Below are positions 48,025 through 56,114 of a DNA stretch of 64,000 nt, piece after piece (position 1 is the first letter of the stretch; each line of letters begins with the position of its first letter). This DNA comes from CAYNYF01 sp964401385 (GTDB taxonomy: Bacteria; Planctomycetota; Phycisphaerae; SM23-33), in NCBI GenBank assembly GCA_964401385.1, contig CAYNYF010000010.1, positions 1 through 64,000 on the forward strand, in the 5' to 3' direction. Made by a program: the position numbers and the translations under genes. The notes under the pieces are model-generated. The model searched no databases and was not told the DNA's origin. It saw only the letters and a list, made by a program, of their open reading frames with translations.

Positions 48025-49407
48025 TCAGCCGTCCAGGGCACGACCTCGTGACACGTCCAGTTTCTTGTACAGACTGCGATCCGTGCGAATGTTGTGCAGG
48101 AAGGATAGATTGCTCACCATTACCAACAGGGGCTCGCGCCTTCGCCACAAGCTGCTCCATACTCGATGTAAGATGCGCCGCAGGGAGTAGAACCCCTGGT
48201 TGCAGGTGTCCATCTCCTGGAGGATGCCGGCCCAGGACAGATGCTTGTACCGGGCCACGGGGAAACACAGCGTGAAGTACTTCCAATCCTCCGGGAACGA
48301 GTCAGCGGCGACGCGGCCCTCCGATTTCATGCTGTGCCACAGGCGCGTTCCGGGCAGCGGCGTCAGAAACAGCGCGTTGAGCAGGTCCAGCCCATAGCGC
48401 CTGGCCGTGTCGGAGATCTGCTTGCCGATGCCGGGTTTATCCGTGTCCAGCCCCATGATGAAGGAGCCGACCACTGAGATGTTGTGGCGATGTATCCGAC
48501 GAACGGAGGCCCTGAAATCCCGGCCGTTCAGCATGTTGAATTTCTTGCCGACCTCCGCCAGCCCTTCCTTCGTCGGCGACTCGAAGCCGATGAAGACACC
48601 TTTACAGCCTGCTTTGGCCGCCAGGGCCAGCAGCTCCTCGTCATCGGCCATGTTGATCGTCGCCTGGCAGATCCACTTCTTGTGCAGTCTGGCCCGGATC
48701 ATGGCCCGAAACAAATTCTTGGCCCGGGCGATATGTTTGGGGCTGGTGCCGATGATGTTGTCGTCAACGACCAGGACCAACTTCTCCCGAATCGTCCGCA
48801 GTTCGGCCACGACCTTCTCAATGGGCCGTCGCCGGTAGCGCTTCCCGTTGAGAACCGACACGCTACAGAAGCTACAGTCGAGCGGGCAGCCGCGGGTGGT
48901 CTGAATCGAACCAAAGGCATAGCCGTTCACCAGGAGGTCGTTCCGAGCTGGCGGAACGTCCTTCATGTCCACATGCTCGCCGGCATACGCCGGCTGCAAG
49001 ACGCCTTGCTGGACGTCTTGGAGGACTTGCGCCCAGACACTCTCGGCCTCTCCGGTTACCACCGAGTCCACGCGTTCCATCGCCTCTTGGCGGCAGGTGG
49101 TCGCATGGACGCCTCCCATGACAACGGGGACGCCCCGGTTGCGGAACTCGCTCGCCACCTCGTACGCTCGGTTCGCCTGGGAGGTGAACGCCGTGATGCC
49201 CACCAGGTCCGGCCGGGGCAGGGCCTCGTAGTCCGGCGCGCTGACGTTCTCGTCGAGGATCGTGATTTCCCACTCTGGCGGGGTCAGGCCGGCCAGGACC
49301 AGTAGGCCCAGTGGCTTCCAGACACGGTACCTGCGCCAGCGGCTCTTCTTGGCGAGGCTTACCAGCGGATTGCGCGGATTTATCAGATATAGGCGGAGAT
49401 TTACCAT
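48025..49407 (-). CDS. B12-binding-domain radical SAM protein
   Basis: 460 residues. The N-terminal cobalamin-binding-like Rossmann domain has DLVGITAFTSQANRAYEVA and the GGVHAT motif (98-103). The radical SAM 4Fe-4S site is Cys174, Cys178, Cys181 in RGCPLDCSFCSVS, followed by FIGFESPTKEGL. Families with this plan carry out methylations, rearrangements and other radical reactions on lipids, hopanoids or natural products; the substrate here is unknown. It lacks the DxHxxG cobalamin-ligand motif in the part I can read, so B12 binding may be base-off or lost. It is convergent with the TPR operon across a 137-base gap. Confidence 0.88.
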   Translation of the reverse strand: MVNLRLYLINPRNPLVSLAKKSRWRRYRVWKPLGLLVLAGLTPPEWEITILDENVSAPDYEALPRPDLVGITAFTSQANRAYEVASEFRNRGVPVVMGGVHATTCRQEAMERVDSVVTGEAESVWAQVLQDVQQGVLQPAYAGEHVDMKDVPPARNDLLVNGYAFGSIQTTRGCPLDCSFCSVSVLNGKRYRRRPIEKVVAELRTIREKLVLVVDDNIIGTSPKHIARAKNLFRAMIRARLHKKWICQATINMADDEELLALAAKAGCKGVFIGFESPTKEGLAEVGKKFNMLNGRDFRASVRRIHRHNISVVGSFIMGLDTDKPGIGKQISDTARRYGLDLLNALFLTPLPGTRLWHSMKSEGRVAADSFPEDWKYFTLCFPVARYKHLSWAGILQEMDTCNQGFYSLRRILHRVWSSLWRRREPLLVMVSNLSFLHNIRTDRSLYKKLDVSRGRALDG

Positions 49408-49560
49408 GTGATCCTGGACCTACGACCACCCTATGCCCTTGGGCATCATTATCGCTCTGCTGAACGGGTTCGCAAGCGCGGAAGGGGAACCGTGCAGAAG
49501 CGGCCTGCGCACAAACGCGGATCGTCACACCTGGCAAGAGACGCCCGAGCCAGTCAACAC

Positions 49561-49633
<73 letters not shown>

Positions 49634-49802
49634 CAAGGACAAAGCAGTATAGTTGCCGCGAGCTTTCAGTCAAGGCCTAGTTGCCACGCGTGCGTGGCTC
49701 GGGTTGGGCGGCAGGGATGAAAAGCCCGAGCTCCTGCGACGGCGAGGAACGTTAGATTTCCATGGCGGAAGTCACGCGGATCGGTCATAGGGCGTAAGCG
49801 AA

Positions 49803-50054
49803 GTGTCGCGAGAATCCTGGCACGAATATCGCAGGCGTATGCTGGCCCAGACCAGCCGTTTCATCGAATGGGGTCTGCGGCATCCCGAACTGGTCGTCTG
49901 GATTCCGGCAAAGCTCGCGGACAGGGGAGGCTTCCCGCGGCGGGTCGCCGATTGGTTTTGGGGTGCTGCGTTGTCCACCGGCCGTGGGGGGTCGCTGACC
50001 CGATGGCGTGATCGACTTCTTCGTCGGCCGCGGCTGAGCCTCCGTCGCGACTGA
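49803..50054 (+). CDS. Small hypothetical protein
   Basis: 83 residues from a GTG start. The composition is protein-like, with conserved-looking segments (WHEYRRRMLAQTSRFIEWGL and HPELVVWIPAKLADRGGFP), but no domain is recognised. The ribosome-binding site is weak (GCGTAAGCGA). It could be real or a fragment. Confidence 0.4.
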   Translation: MSRESWHEYRRRMLAQTSRFIEWGLRHPELVVWIPAKLADRGGFPRRVADWFWGAALSTGRGGSLTRWRDRLLRRPRLSLRRD

Positions 50055-50085
50055 GCCGCTCTCCGGCCGTTCGCGAGAGCCGCGC

Positions 50086-50595
50086 TTACTGCGTCTCGGC
50101 CGCCGGGGCCTTCTTTTCCACCAGCGTCACCAGCTCACGGAAATTCTGTAGCTTCCAACTGTCCAGCACCATGGTCTTTTCTTCCCCGCCGGCGTCGTAG
50201 CGCAGGCCCAGTATGCCCTTGTCTCGGAGCTTGGCGGTGTCCAGCGAGCGCACGGCCGTCCACGGAATCCTCTCCTTGCCGACGTAGCCGATTCCCTCTT
50301 CGTCGGCCACGAGCTTGCGCCGCAGGAACACCACTGCCGACACCACCAGGGCGAGGCCGGCGGGCACGAACAGGAAGGGACCATAGTGATTGAGCAAATA
50401 CGTCAGGTAGGCGTTCACATCCGAGCTGCCGCCCTTGGGGTGTGGATACTTCTTCAAGATGTAAGCGTCCACCGAGCAGTAGATGCCGAAGCCCAGCAGG
50501 ATCGCCGCAAAGATAAACCTGCGAACCGCCGGATCCTTGGCCGCCCGACATTCCACCCTCGTCGGCGTCTGCTGATTCTGCGCTTGTTCGCTCAT
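50086..50595 (-). CDS. Two-helix membrane protein with PH-like domain
   Basis: 169 residues. Transmembrane segments lie at about residues 26-47 (FIFAAILLGFGIYCSVDAYIL) and 72-90 (FLFVPAGLALVVSAVVFL), with a C-terminal domain of PH-like strand pattern (KLVADEEGIGYVGKERIPW, then MVLDSWKLQNFRELVTLVE). Small bacterial proteins of this plan are membrane-associated and mostly uncharacterised. An AGAAGGAACG site precedes the ATG. Confidence 0.75.
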   Translation of the reverse strand: MSEQAQNQQTPTRVECRAAKDPAVRRFIFAAILLGFGIYCSVDAYILKKYPHPKGGSSDVNAYLTYLLNHYGPFLFVPAGLALVVSAVVFLRRKLVADEEGIGYVGKERIPWTAVRSLDTAKLRDKGILGLRYDAGGEEKTMVLDSWKLQNFRELVTLVEKKAPAAETQ

Positions 50596-50664
50596 GTTAC
50601 GTTCCTTCTGAGAAAGCTGGCGAGAACCCTCTGTTGCTGGGTTGAATTATACCTTCCCGTCCGC

Positions 50665-50896
50665 GCGCGCCAATATGCCCTCTGGCAGCCAACATCGGCC
50701 GGAGATCGCCCAACGCGACAGCAAAAAGTGCGGAGTGTGGGATCGTTCCCGGGGACAGGTCGGGCGGGCGCGTCCGGGGGTCTCCGCGCGGTCGGAAGAC
50801 GCGTCTCGCGCTCGAGCGCGGCCCGCGGCGGCTCGCCAAGTTCAGCACTTAAGGCTCTACGACCTCCAGGCCGGCGCCTTCGGCCATCCCCGCCAG
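50665..50896 (+). repeat. Dispersed repeat, copy 1
   Basis: Matches 55066-55247 in two blocks. Block A, 50665-50745, pairs with 55066-55146 (72 of 81 bases identical). Block B, 50801-50896, pairs with 55152-55247 (92 of 96). A 55-base stretch (50746-50800) is present only here. Block B contains the reverse complement of the last 16 codons of the activase gene at 55200, so this copy carries a transplanted gene end. Confidence 0.9.
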
Positions 50897-51118
50897 GGCG
50901 AGCTGGCGCTGGTGCGGCTGTACCAGCCGCAGCAGTTGCTGCTGCACGCCACGTACTTCGGCGATGCCAACCTGGACGGCAAGGTGGATGGTGGCGACTA
51001 CACCATCTGGGCCGACAACTACGGCTCGGGCGAGGGCGGCGCGCCAATACCTGAACCCGCGACGCTGGCGCTACTGGCGCTCGGCGGGCTGGTGTTGGTG
51101 CGGCGACAGCGTAAGTGA
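50897..51118 (+). pseudogene. Decapitated PEP-CTERM/dockerin-like gene end
   Basis: An in-frame stretch encodes GELALVRLYQPQQLLLHAT, then a dockerin-like repeat (GDANLDGKVDGGDYTIWADN) and a complete PEP-CTERM sorting tail (IPEPATLALLALGGLVLVRRQRK). The frame upstream is the dispersed repeat, not secreted-protein sequence, and there is no signal peptide. This looks like the 3' end of a larger exported protein gene whose 5' part was replaced. A terminator follows at 51149-51179. Confidence 0.75.
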
Positions 51119-51148
51119 CCGGCTAGTATACAAGTCAGATGAACTCGA

Positions 51149-51179
51149 CGGGCGACTCCAAGCGGGTCGCCCGTTTTTT
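51149..51179 (+). terminator. Rho-independent terminator
   Basis: Stem CGGGCGAC/GTCGCCCG of eight perfect pairs with a nine-base loop, followed by six T residues. It serves the PEP-CTERM gene end at 51118. This is the only textbook intrinsic terminator I found in the window. Confidence 0.88.
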
Positions 51180-51402
51180 GCGGCCGGCTGTGAGCGGAAT
51201 GTCAACATGCGTAATGATTTCAGCCCTCTGCCCGCACATCGCTTGCTTCCCGGAAAGCCGAAGCTGAGAATGCCATCAGACGATCGGCGGGCAACGACCG
51301 TCAGATGAATCGATCACTGAGGCCAGGCGAGGGGCGCGGGCGAAGCCCCGTTCGGGATCGCTGGCCCTGCCATGCGGCTCGCCACGGGCCGTCCGCGCTT
51401 GT

Positions 51403-53403
51403 TCATTCAGCCTTCTCGTTGGCCACCTGAATGATGACTGCCTTGTTGACGACGTTTCCTGCGGCGGTGACCGTGTAGGTCTGGCCCTTCAGGTTCGGCA
51501 CGATGGTGTAGCTCCTGCCCTTGCCGTCCTGGAGCCAGATGTGGGTGACCTTGACGCTGCCGGCGGGCAGCGGCGGCTCCGGCCGCAGGTAGTGGGCGTA
51601 AACCTTGCAGCCGTTCAATGACATGTGGACGCTCCTGCGGAGATGCCACTTGATGTAGCACGTGTCCGCCGGTCGCGGCAGCATGACGTCCGCGGTCTTT
51701 TCCCTGCGCCAGTGAGCGCTGGTGCGGAACTTCCCCTTCCAGACCACGCGCCACTTCCAGGACGGATCGTAGTCGGCCCGACAGAGCACACGGGCCCTGT
51801 CGCCGGTCGTGCTGCGCGCCCCGAACATCGAATCCACGGTCAACCAGTGGATCTGCGCTCCCGGGGGGGCATCCACCTTCATGATCGCGTAGCCCTTGAC
51901 GCTGGGGTAGAGGTGGTTCGTGAAGTGGGTGTTGTAGTTGAGGTTATTTATCTCGTGGAAGAATCGCTGATAGCCAGGATTGTCGGTCATGTCCGGCCGG
52001 ACAATGAGGACGTTCTCCTTTTCCTTGCAGGTGAACTTGAAGCGGTTGGCCCCCGGCTTGATCGCCGGCAGCGGCACCGGCGAACAGAATAGGTAATTCG
52101 TCAGCTTCAGGTTCTCCAGGAAAGCCTCGGCCGGCTCATCTCCCAGCAGACGCACCTTGATCAGATAGTGGTATCGACCCTCCACCTCGTTCGTCAGGTC
52201 AAGTCTAAGGTGGGTGCTGCCGGTCTGATCGTTGATCCAGACGGTATTCCAGGTAAGCCCGTTGTCGGTGGATATGGCCACGGAGTTGACCGCATCAATG
52301 CTCTCGCGGTAGAAATCGGCCTCGAAGAGCGCCCCGCCGTACGAGTCGCCGCCGACGTCCAGCCTGCCGGGCTTGCCGGCAATCAGATAGGGGCTGATCA
52401 CGCGGAAGATCACGTGGCACTCGCCGAGCCCGGCCGGTCGGACTTTCCCGTCGGCGAGGACGTAATTCGTCCCGTCGTACAGCCCGTCGAGGAAGTTCCT
52501 CTCGTGCGCCTTCCAGTTCGGCTTGTAGACCAATACGCTGTTGGCGTATCGGTTCTTGGGATTGTAGGGGCTGTGCGGCCCCTGGACGACGTGATTGCGT
52601 CCGCCGAAGCCAGGACTGTAGCCGCCCCACGTGCTGAACAGCTCCGGCGGGCAGTACCACCGGCCCAGGTTGCCAAACCAGCGGATGAGCTGTTCTCCCC
52701 GCCGCAGATGAAATTGGATCGTGTGCCCCCAGGAGATCCGCGTGGCGTAAACCTCGGACTGGCTCTGGTAGAAGTGATCGATGCAATACCGCTTCGACTC
52801 CCACGGCACGAACAGATAGGCGTAGCCGCCCTGATCAAACTGGTAGAAAGGGTCGGAGGGATTGGCCTGATTGAGGATGTACTTGTTGGGATTGGTGCAG
52901 ATCTGAGAGTAGCTGAGGATGCTGCTGCCGTCATCACCAAGGCAATACGAGGCGGGATTCTGCTGGGCGTCGAGCAGGTGCCAGGTGTCGCCGAACCTGA
53001 GCTCCGAGACCATGTGTCCGGGAAGCCCCAGGCTGTGCGATTCGATCCCCGCAACCTCGGCCATCGTGCCCAGGATGTCGATCACCTGGAAGCAGATGAC
53101 CGTACCGTGGACGTTGAAGTTGCGCACCGGGTCCAGGACGATCCCGTTTTCGTTGGTCGCCTCGGGATTCTCCCTGGCCGTGCACCAGTGGTAGTAGGGG
53201 CGGCGCGTGATGTAGGCCCACAGCGCGACGGCCTTTTCCTTGTCGGTGGTGCAGCCCCGGGTCACCGTAGCCACCAGCGACCGGATGTCGGTGGCGTCCA
53301 CCTCGTCCGGTTTGATCAGCTTGAGGTTGCGTGCCCACGAGGGCAACGCCCAACCCCAGATCAGCAGCCCGGCAAGAATCGCTTTCGGCACTCTCGCTGT
53401 CAT
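51403..53403 (-). CDS. Secreted transglutaminase-like family protein, paralogue 3
   Basis: 666 residues. A signal peptide (AILAGLLIWGWALPSWA) ends before RNLKLIKPDEVDATD. The triad is kept at the same positions as paralogue 2: Cys104 (GTVICFQVIDIL), His130 (GLPGHMVSELRF) and Asp145 (TWHLLDAQQN). It diverges in the loops after the core (YAYLFVPWESKRYCIDHFYQ) and has a longer central insert. It lies 72 bases downstream of the PEP-CTERM gene on the same strand with no terminator between, so it is probably in its operon. GAGGAG precedes the ATG by 7 bases. Confidence 0.87.
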   Translation of the reverse strand: MTARVPKAILAGLLIWGWALPSWARNLKLIKPDEVDATDIRSLVATVTRGCTTDKEKAVALWAYITRRPYYHWCTARENPEATNENGIVLDPVRNFNVHGTVICFQVIDILGTMAEVAGIESHSLGLPGHMVSELRFGDTWHLLDAQQNPASYCLGDDGSSILSYSQICTNPNKYILNQANPSDPFYQFDQGGYAYLFVPWESKRYCIDHFYQSQSEVYATRISWGHTIQFHLRRGEQLIRWFGNLGRWYCPPELFSTWGGYSPGFGGRNHVVQGPHSPYNPKNRYANSVLVYKPNWKAHERNFLDGLYDGTNYVLADGKVRPAGLGECHVIFRVISPYLIAGKPGRLDVGGDSYGGALFEADFYRESIDAVNSVAISTDNGLTWNTVWINDQTGSTHLRLDLTNEVEGRYHYLIKVRLLGDEPAEAFLENLKLTNYLFCSPVPLPAIKPGANRFKFTCKEKENVLIVRPDMTDNPGYQRFFHEINNLNYNTHFTNHLYPSVKGYAIMKVDAPPGAQIHWLTVDSMFGARSTTGDRARVLCRADYDPSWKWRVVWKGKFRTSAHWRREKTADVMLPRPADTCYIKWHLRRSVHMSLNGCKVYAHYLRPEPPLPAGSVKVTHIWLQDGKGRSYTIVPNLKGQTYTVTAAGNVVNKAVIIQVANEKAE

Positions 53404-53475
53404 CGCCCGCTCCTCGATCGCTCTGCAATCTCCTCGTTCCTCAGTCTACGGTCCCTCTCGCCTGCCGCGCGGCCG

Positions 53476-54600
53476 TCAGCGCGCTGTCTTCTTCCTGCTC
53501 AGCGCCGCGGCGACGCCCACCGCCAGCAGCACAACGCCGCCAGGCTCGGGGACGCTGTGGCCCCCGTGGCTTTGGCCATAGTGATCTGCCCAGATGGTGT
53601 AATCCGCGCCGTCCACGCCGTTGTCCTCGTTGAAGTTCGCCACAACCCACCCGCCTTCCGACCAGGGCGGCACGGGACTGTTGCCATAGTTGTCGGCCCA
53701 GATCGTGTAGTCGCCGCCGTCTACGACGCCGTCCGGCTGCGTATCGCCCGGGATCGGCAGGATCCTCACCGCCAGCGTGTAGTCTCCTTCCTGGGCGTGG
53801 AAGCCGTCGAAGGTAGAGTCCGGATAACCCGTCGCCGCCAAATTCAGCGCGCCCCCGACGGGCACCTCGCCGCTGATCATGGATAGCAGCTCGCCCTCGC
53901 CGCCGTCGTCGTCGTAGTCGATCAATGCGCCGCTATCGTCGAACCAGCCCAGCATCGTGTCGAAACCGGCCGAGGTGATCTCCGCCTCGAAGGCCTCCCC
54001 GACTGGCAGGCCGGTGAAGGTCATGAAGTCGATGGGGTCCTCGGCCCCGCCGGGGGTGTTGTCGATGTAGGCGTCGAAGGTCCCATCAGAGGGATACCCG
54101 AACAGATTGCGGGCGTCCACAGCGCCGGCGACCAGCGTGTCGCCCAGGACGGCGCAGTCCACCTGTTGGTGAGAGGAGTTGTACACGCGTACGTGCAGAT
54201 CGTAGGCGCCCGCCTGCTCGTGGGGGTCACCGTAGACGTCGTCGTTGCCGTCGAAATCGAAGTCTGCGCAGCCGCTGACCTTCAGGCGAATGCTGCCGTC
54301 GGAGTTGACGGTTATGTCAAACAGGCCGCTGGCCGTGCCGTCGCCGAGGGGGCTGCTGTCGTCGTCCACCTGGATCAGCCCGCCGGCGGCGTAGAAGGCC
54401 CCCAGCGTCGTGTCCGGACCCTCGCCGACGATGCTGGGATACAGCGAGTTGCTGACGGAGGTGATGTCCGGATCCAGGATCGCCCGCGTCTCAAATGTGT
54501 CATTCGGCTCAAAGTCGGCCCGCACGGTGGAAGCTGCCAACATTGCTGCACTGAAGATCGCGATCGTCCTGGCAATCATCATCATGGCTCTGCTCGACAT
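53476..54600 (-). CDS. PEP-CTERM protein with dockerin-like repeats
   Basis: 374 residues. A signal peptide (IARTIAIFSAAMLAASTVRA) is followed by two pre-peptidase-like beta domains (FEPNDTFETRAILDP; GLPVGEAFEAEITSAGFDT), two dockerin-like calcium repeats (GVVDGGDYTIWADNYGNS and NGVDGADYTIWADHYGQS) and the PEP-CTERM tail (VPEPGGVVLLAVGVAAALSRKK). PEP-CTERM proteins are exported and processed by an exosortase; none is in the window. It is the upstream partner of transglutaminase paralogue 3. AGGAGG lies 10 bases before the ATG at 54600. Confidence 0.9.
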   Translation of the reverse strand: MSSRAMMMIARTIAIFSAAMLAASTVRADFEPNDTFETRAILDPDITSVSNSLYPSIVGEGPDTTLGAFYAAGGLIQVDDDSSPLGDGTASGLFDITVNSDGSIRLKVSGCADFDFDGNDDVYGDPHEQAGAYDLHVRVYNSSHQQVDCAVLGDTLVAGAVDARNLFGYPSDGTFDAYIDNTPGGAEDPIDFMTFTGLPVGEAFEAEITSAGFDTMLGWFDDSGALIDYDDDGGEGELLSMISGEVPVGGALNLAATGYPDSTFDGFHAQEGDYTLAVRILPIPGDTQPDGVVDGGDYTIWADNYGNSPVPPWSEGGWVVANFNEDNGVDGADYTIWADHYGQSHGGHSVPEPGGVVLLAVGVAAALSRKKTAR

Positions 54601-55199
54601 GATCGTCGTGCCTCCTGTTCTCGCTCACGGAGCTGCCCGGCCGCGCTGCCGCCGCGCGCATAAAGCCCAGGGCTGTCGGGAACGACACTGCAACTGAGTC
54701 GCCGCGGCCGGAACCGCAACGGCAACCCTAGACTCCCGCACCCCTGGCCTTCCCATCCCGAATGTGGGATACTCCAAAAGAGAATTCTACCACAACTCCT
54801 CAAAAAACGCAACGCGCTCGAGGTGGCGGGCGTCTCGCCCATGAAGAAGGCAAGGCCGAGGAACAGGCGTCCCTTTGGCGTCAACTGGTTCTGGGGCTAT
54901 CTCAAGCGCGACCTGATACCTAGCTGATCTGGAGAGTCCAGCAGACCAAGAGACCCCCACTCCTGGCAGTGATTCAGATCGGTCTGCGGCACGTGCATCT
55001 CATTTGACCCGATTCTGACGGGCATTGGTGCGAGAAGCCCCCCCCGGCTGGTCCCCACTGCCCAGGCGCGCCAATATGTCGTCTGGCAGCCAACATCGGC
55101 GGGAGATCGCCCAACGCGACAGCAGAAAATGCGGCGCGCGGGACCGTAGATGCGTCTCGCGCTCGAGCGCGGCCCGCGGCGGCTCGCCAGGTTCAGCGC
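54601..55199. other. Intergenic region with repeat copy 2
   Basis: 599 bases between the PEP-CTERM gene start and the end of the activase gene. The left part holds the PEP-CTERM leader. The right part is dispersed repeat sequence. No gene or RNA was recognised. Confidence 0.55.
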
Positions 55200-55247
55200 T
55201 TAAGGCTCTACGACCTCCAGGCCGGCGCCTTCGGCCATTCCTGCCAG
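55066..55247 (-). repeat. Dispersed repeat, copy 2
   Basis: Counterpart of 50665-50896 without the 55-base insert. Its last 48 bases (55200-55247) lie inside the 3' end of the glycyl radical activase gene and supply its final codons and stop; the rest is the downstream spacer. Confidence 0.9.
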
Positions 55248-56114
55248 CCCGGCGAGCCGCTCTGCGCTTTGGGGTTCCGCGTGGATCGGGCAGCGCCTTC
55301 CCAGCCACTCACACTTCGCCGCGGTGGCGGGATTGTAAGGCAGCAGCGCCACGCGCTTCAGATTCACCTGGCGCATGAAGGCGAAGATGCCCCGGAGGTT
55401 GCCGGCGGCGTCGGTGATCCCGGGGATCAGCGGCACGCGGACGACGACCTCGTGTCGGCCGGCCAGACGCCGGGCGTTGTCGAGAATCTGACGGTTGGAG
55501 GCGCCGACGTAGTGCCCGTGGGCGTCCTCGTCGATGAGCTTCAGGTCGTACAGGATGAGGTCGGCCAGGCCGGCGAGCTTCTCCAGCACCGGCCATTCGC
55601 AGGCGCCGCACGTCTCGATGGCGGTGTGGATGCCCGCGTCCCGGCAGCCGGCGAGGACGGCGGCGGCGAAGCCGGGCTGGGCGGTCACCTCGCCGCCGGT
55701 CAGGGTCACCCCGCCGCCGGAGTGCTGGAAGAACGGGCGCAGGCGGACCGCCTTGGCGACGACCTCGCCGGCCGGCAGATTTTGGCCCTTGATCGACAGC
55801 GCCGCACGGGGGCAGCGATCCACGCATGCCCCGCAGACGCGGCACCGCCGCCGGTCCAGCAGGTGCGCCCCGTCTTCAAAGCTGTGCACGCCGGCCGGGC
55901 AGACGGCCGCACATGCCCCGCAGCTTACGCATCGCTCGTGCAGGAATATCAGCTCCGGCGCCGGACTCTGGGACTCCGGGCTGTGGCACCACTGACAGCG
56001 GAGGGGACAGCCCTTCAGGTACACCGCCATTCGAATGCCCGGGCCGTCGTGAACCGCGAACGTGTCGATGTCGAAGATGAGCCCCTCCATGCTGGCCGGT
56101 TCCGGGCGGATCAC
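55200..56114 (-). CDS. Glycyl radical enzyme activating enzyme (radical SAM)
   Basis: 304 residues. It reductively cleaves S-adenosylmethionine to place the radical on the partner enzyme. The radical SAM cluster is Cys36, Cys40, Cys43 in GCPLRCQWCHSPES. Two ferredoxin-type 4Fe-4S sites follow (CVSCGACAAVC, Cys62-72; CRVCGACVDRC, Cys91-101), as in the activases of most non-PFL glycyl radical enzymes. TLTGGEVTAQPGF is the SAM-binding GGE motif. The GTG start at 56114 overlaps the TGA of the upstream enzyme (GTGA) and follows AGGAAGG, so translation is coupled. The final 16 codons lie in the dispersed repeat. Confidence 0.93.
   Translation of the reverse strand: MIRPEPASMEGLIFDIDTFAVHDGPGIRMAVYLKGCPLRCQWCHSPESQSPAPELIFLHERCVSCGACAAVCPAGVHSFEDGAHLLDRRRCRVCGACVDRCPRAALSIKGQNLPAGEVVAKAVRLRPFFQHSGGGVTLTGGEVTAQPGFAAAVLAGCRDAGIHTAIETCGACEWPVLEKLAGLADLILYDLKLIDEDAHGHYVGASNRQILDNARRLAGRHEVVVRVPLIPGITDAAGNLRGIFAFMRQVNLKRVALLPYNPATAAKCEWLGRRCPIHAEPQSAERLAGLAGMAEGAGLEVVEP

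Noticed and set aside
50642..51118. Whole 158-residue frame as one protein
   Set aside because: Its first half is the dispersed repeat, which at its other copy is spacer and antisense activase sequence; only the PEP-CTERM end is protein-like.
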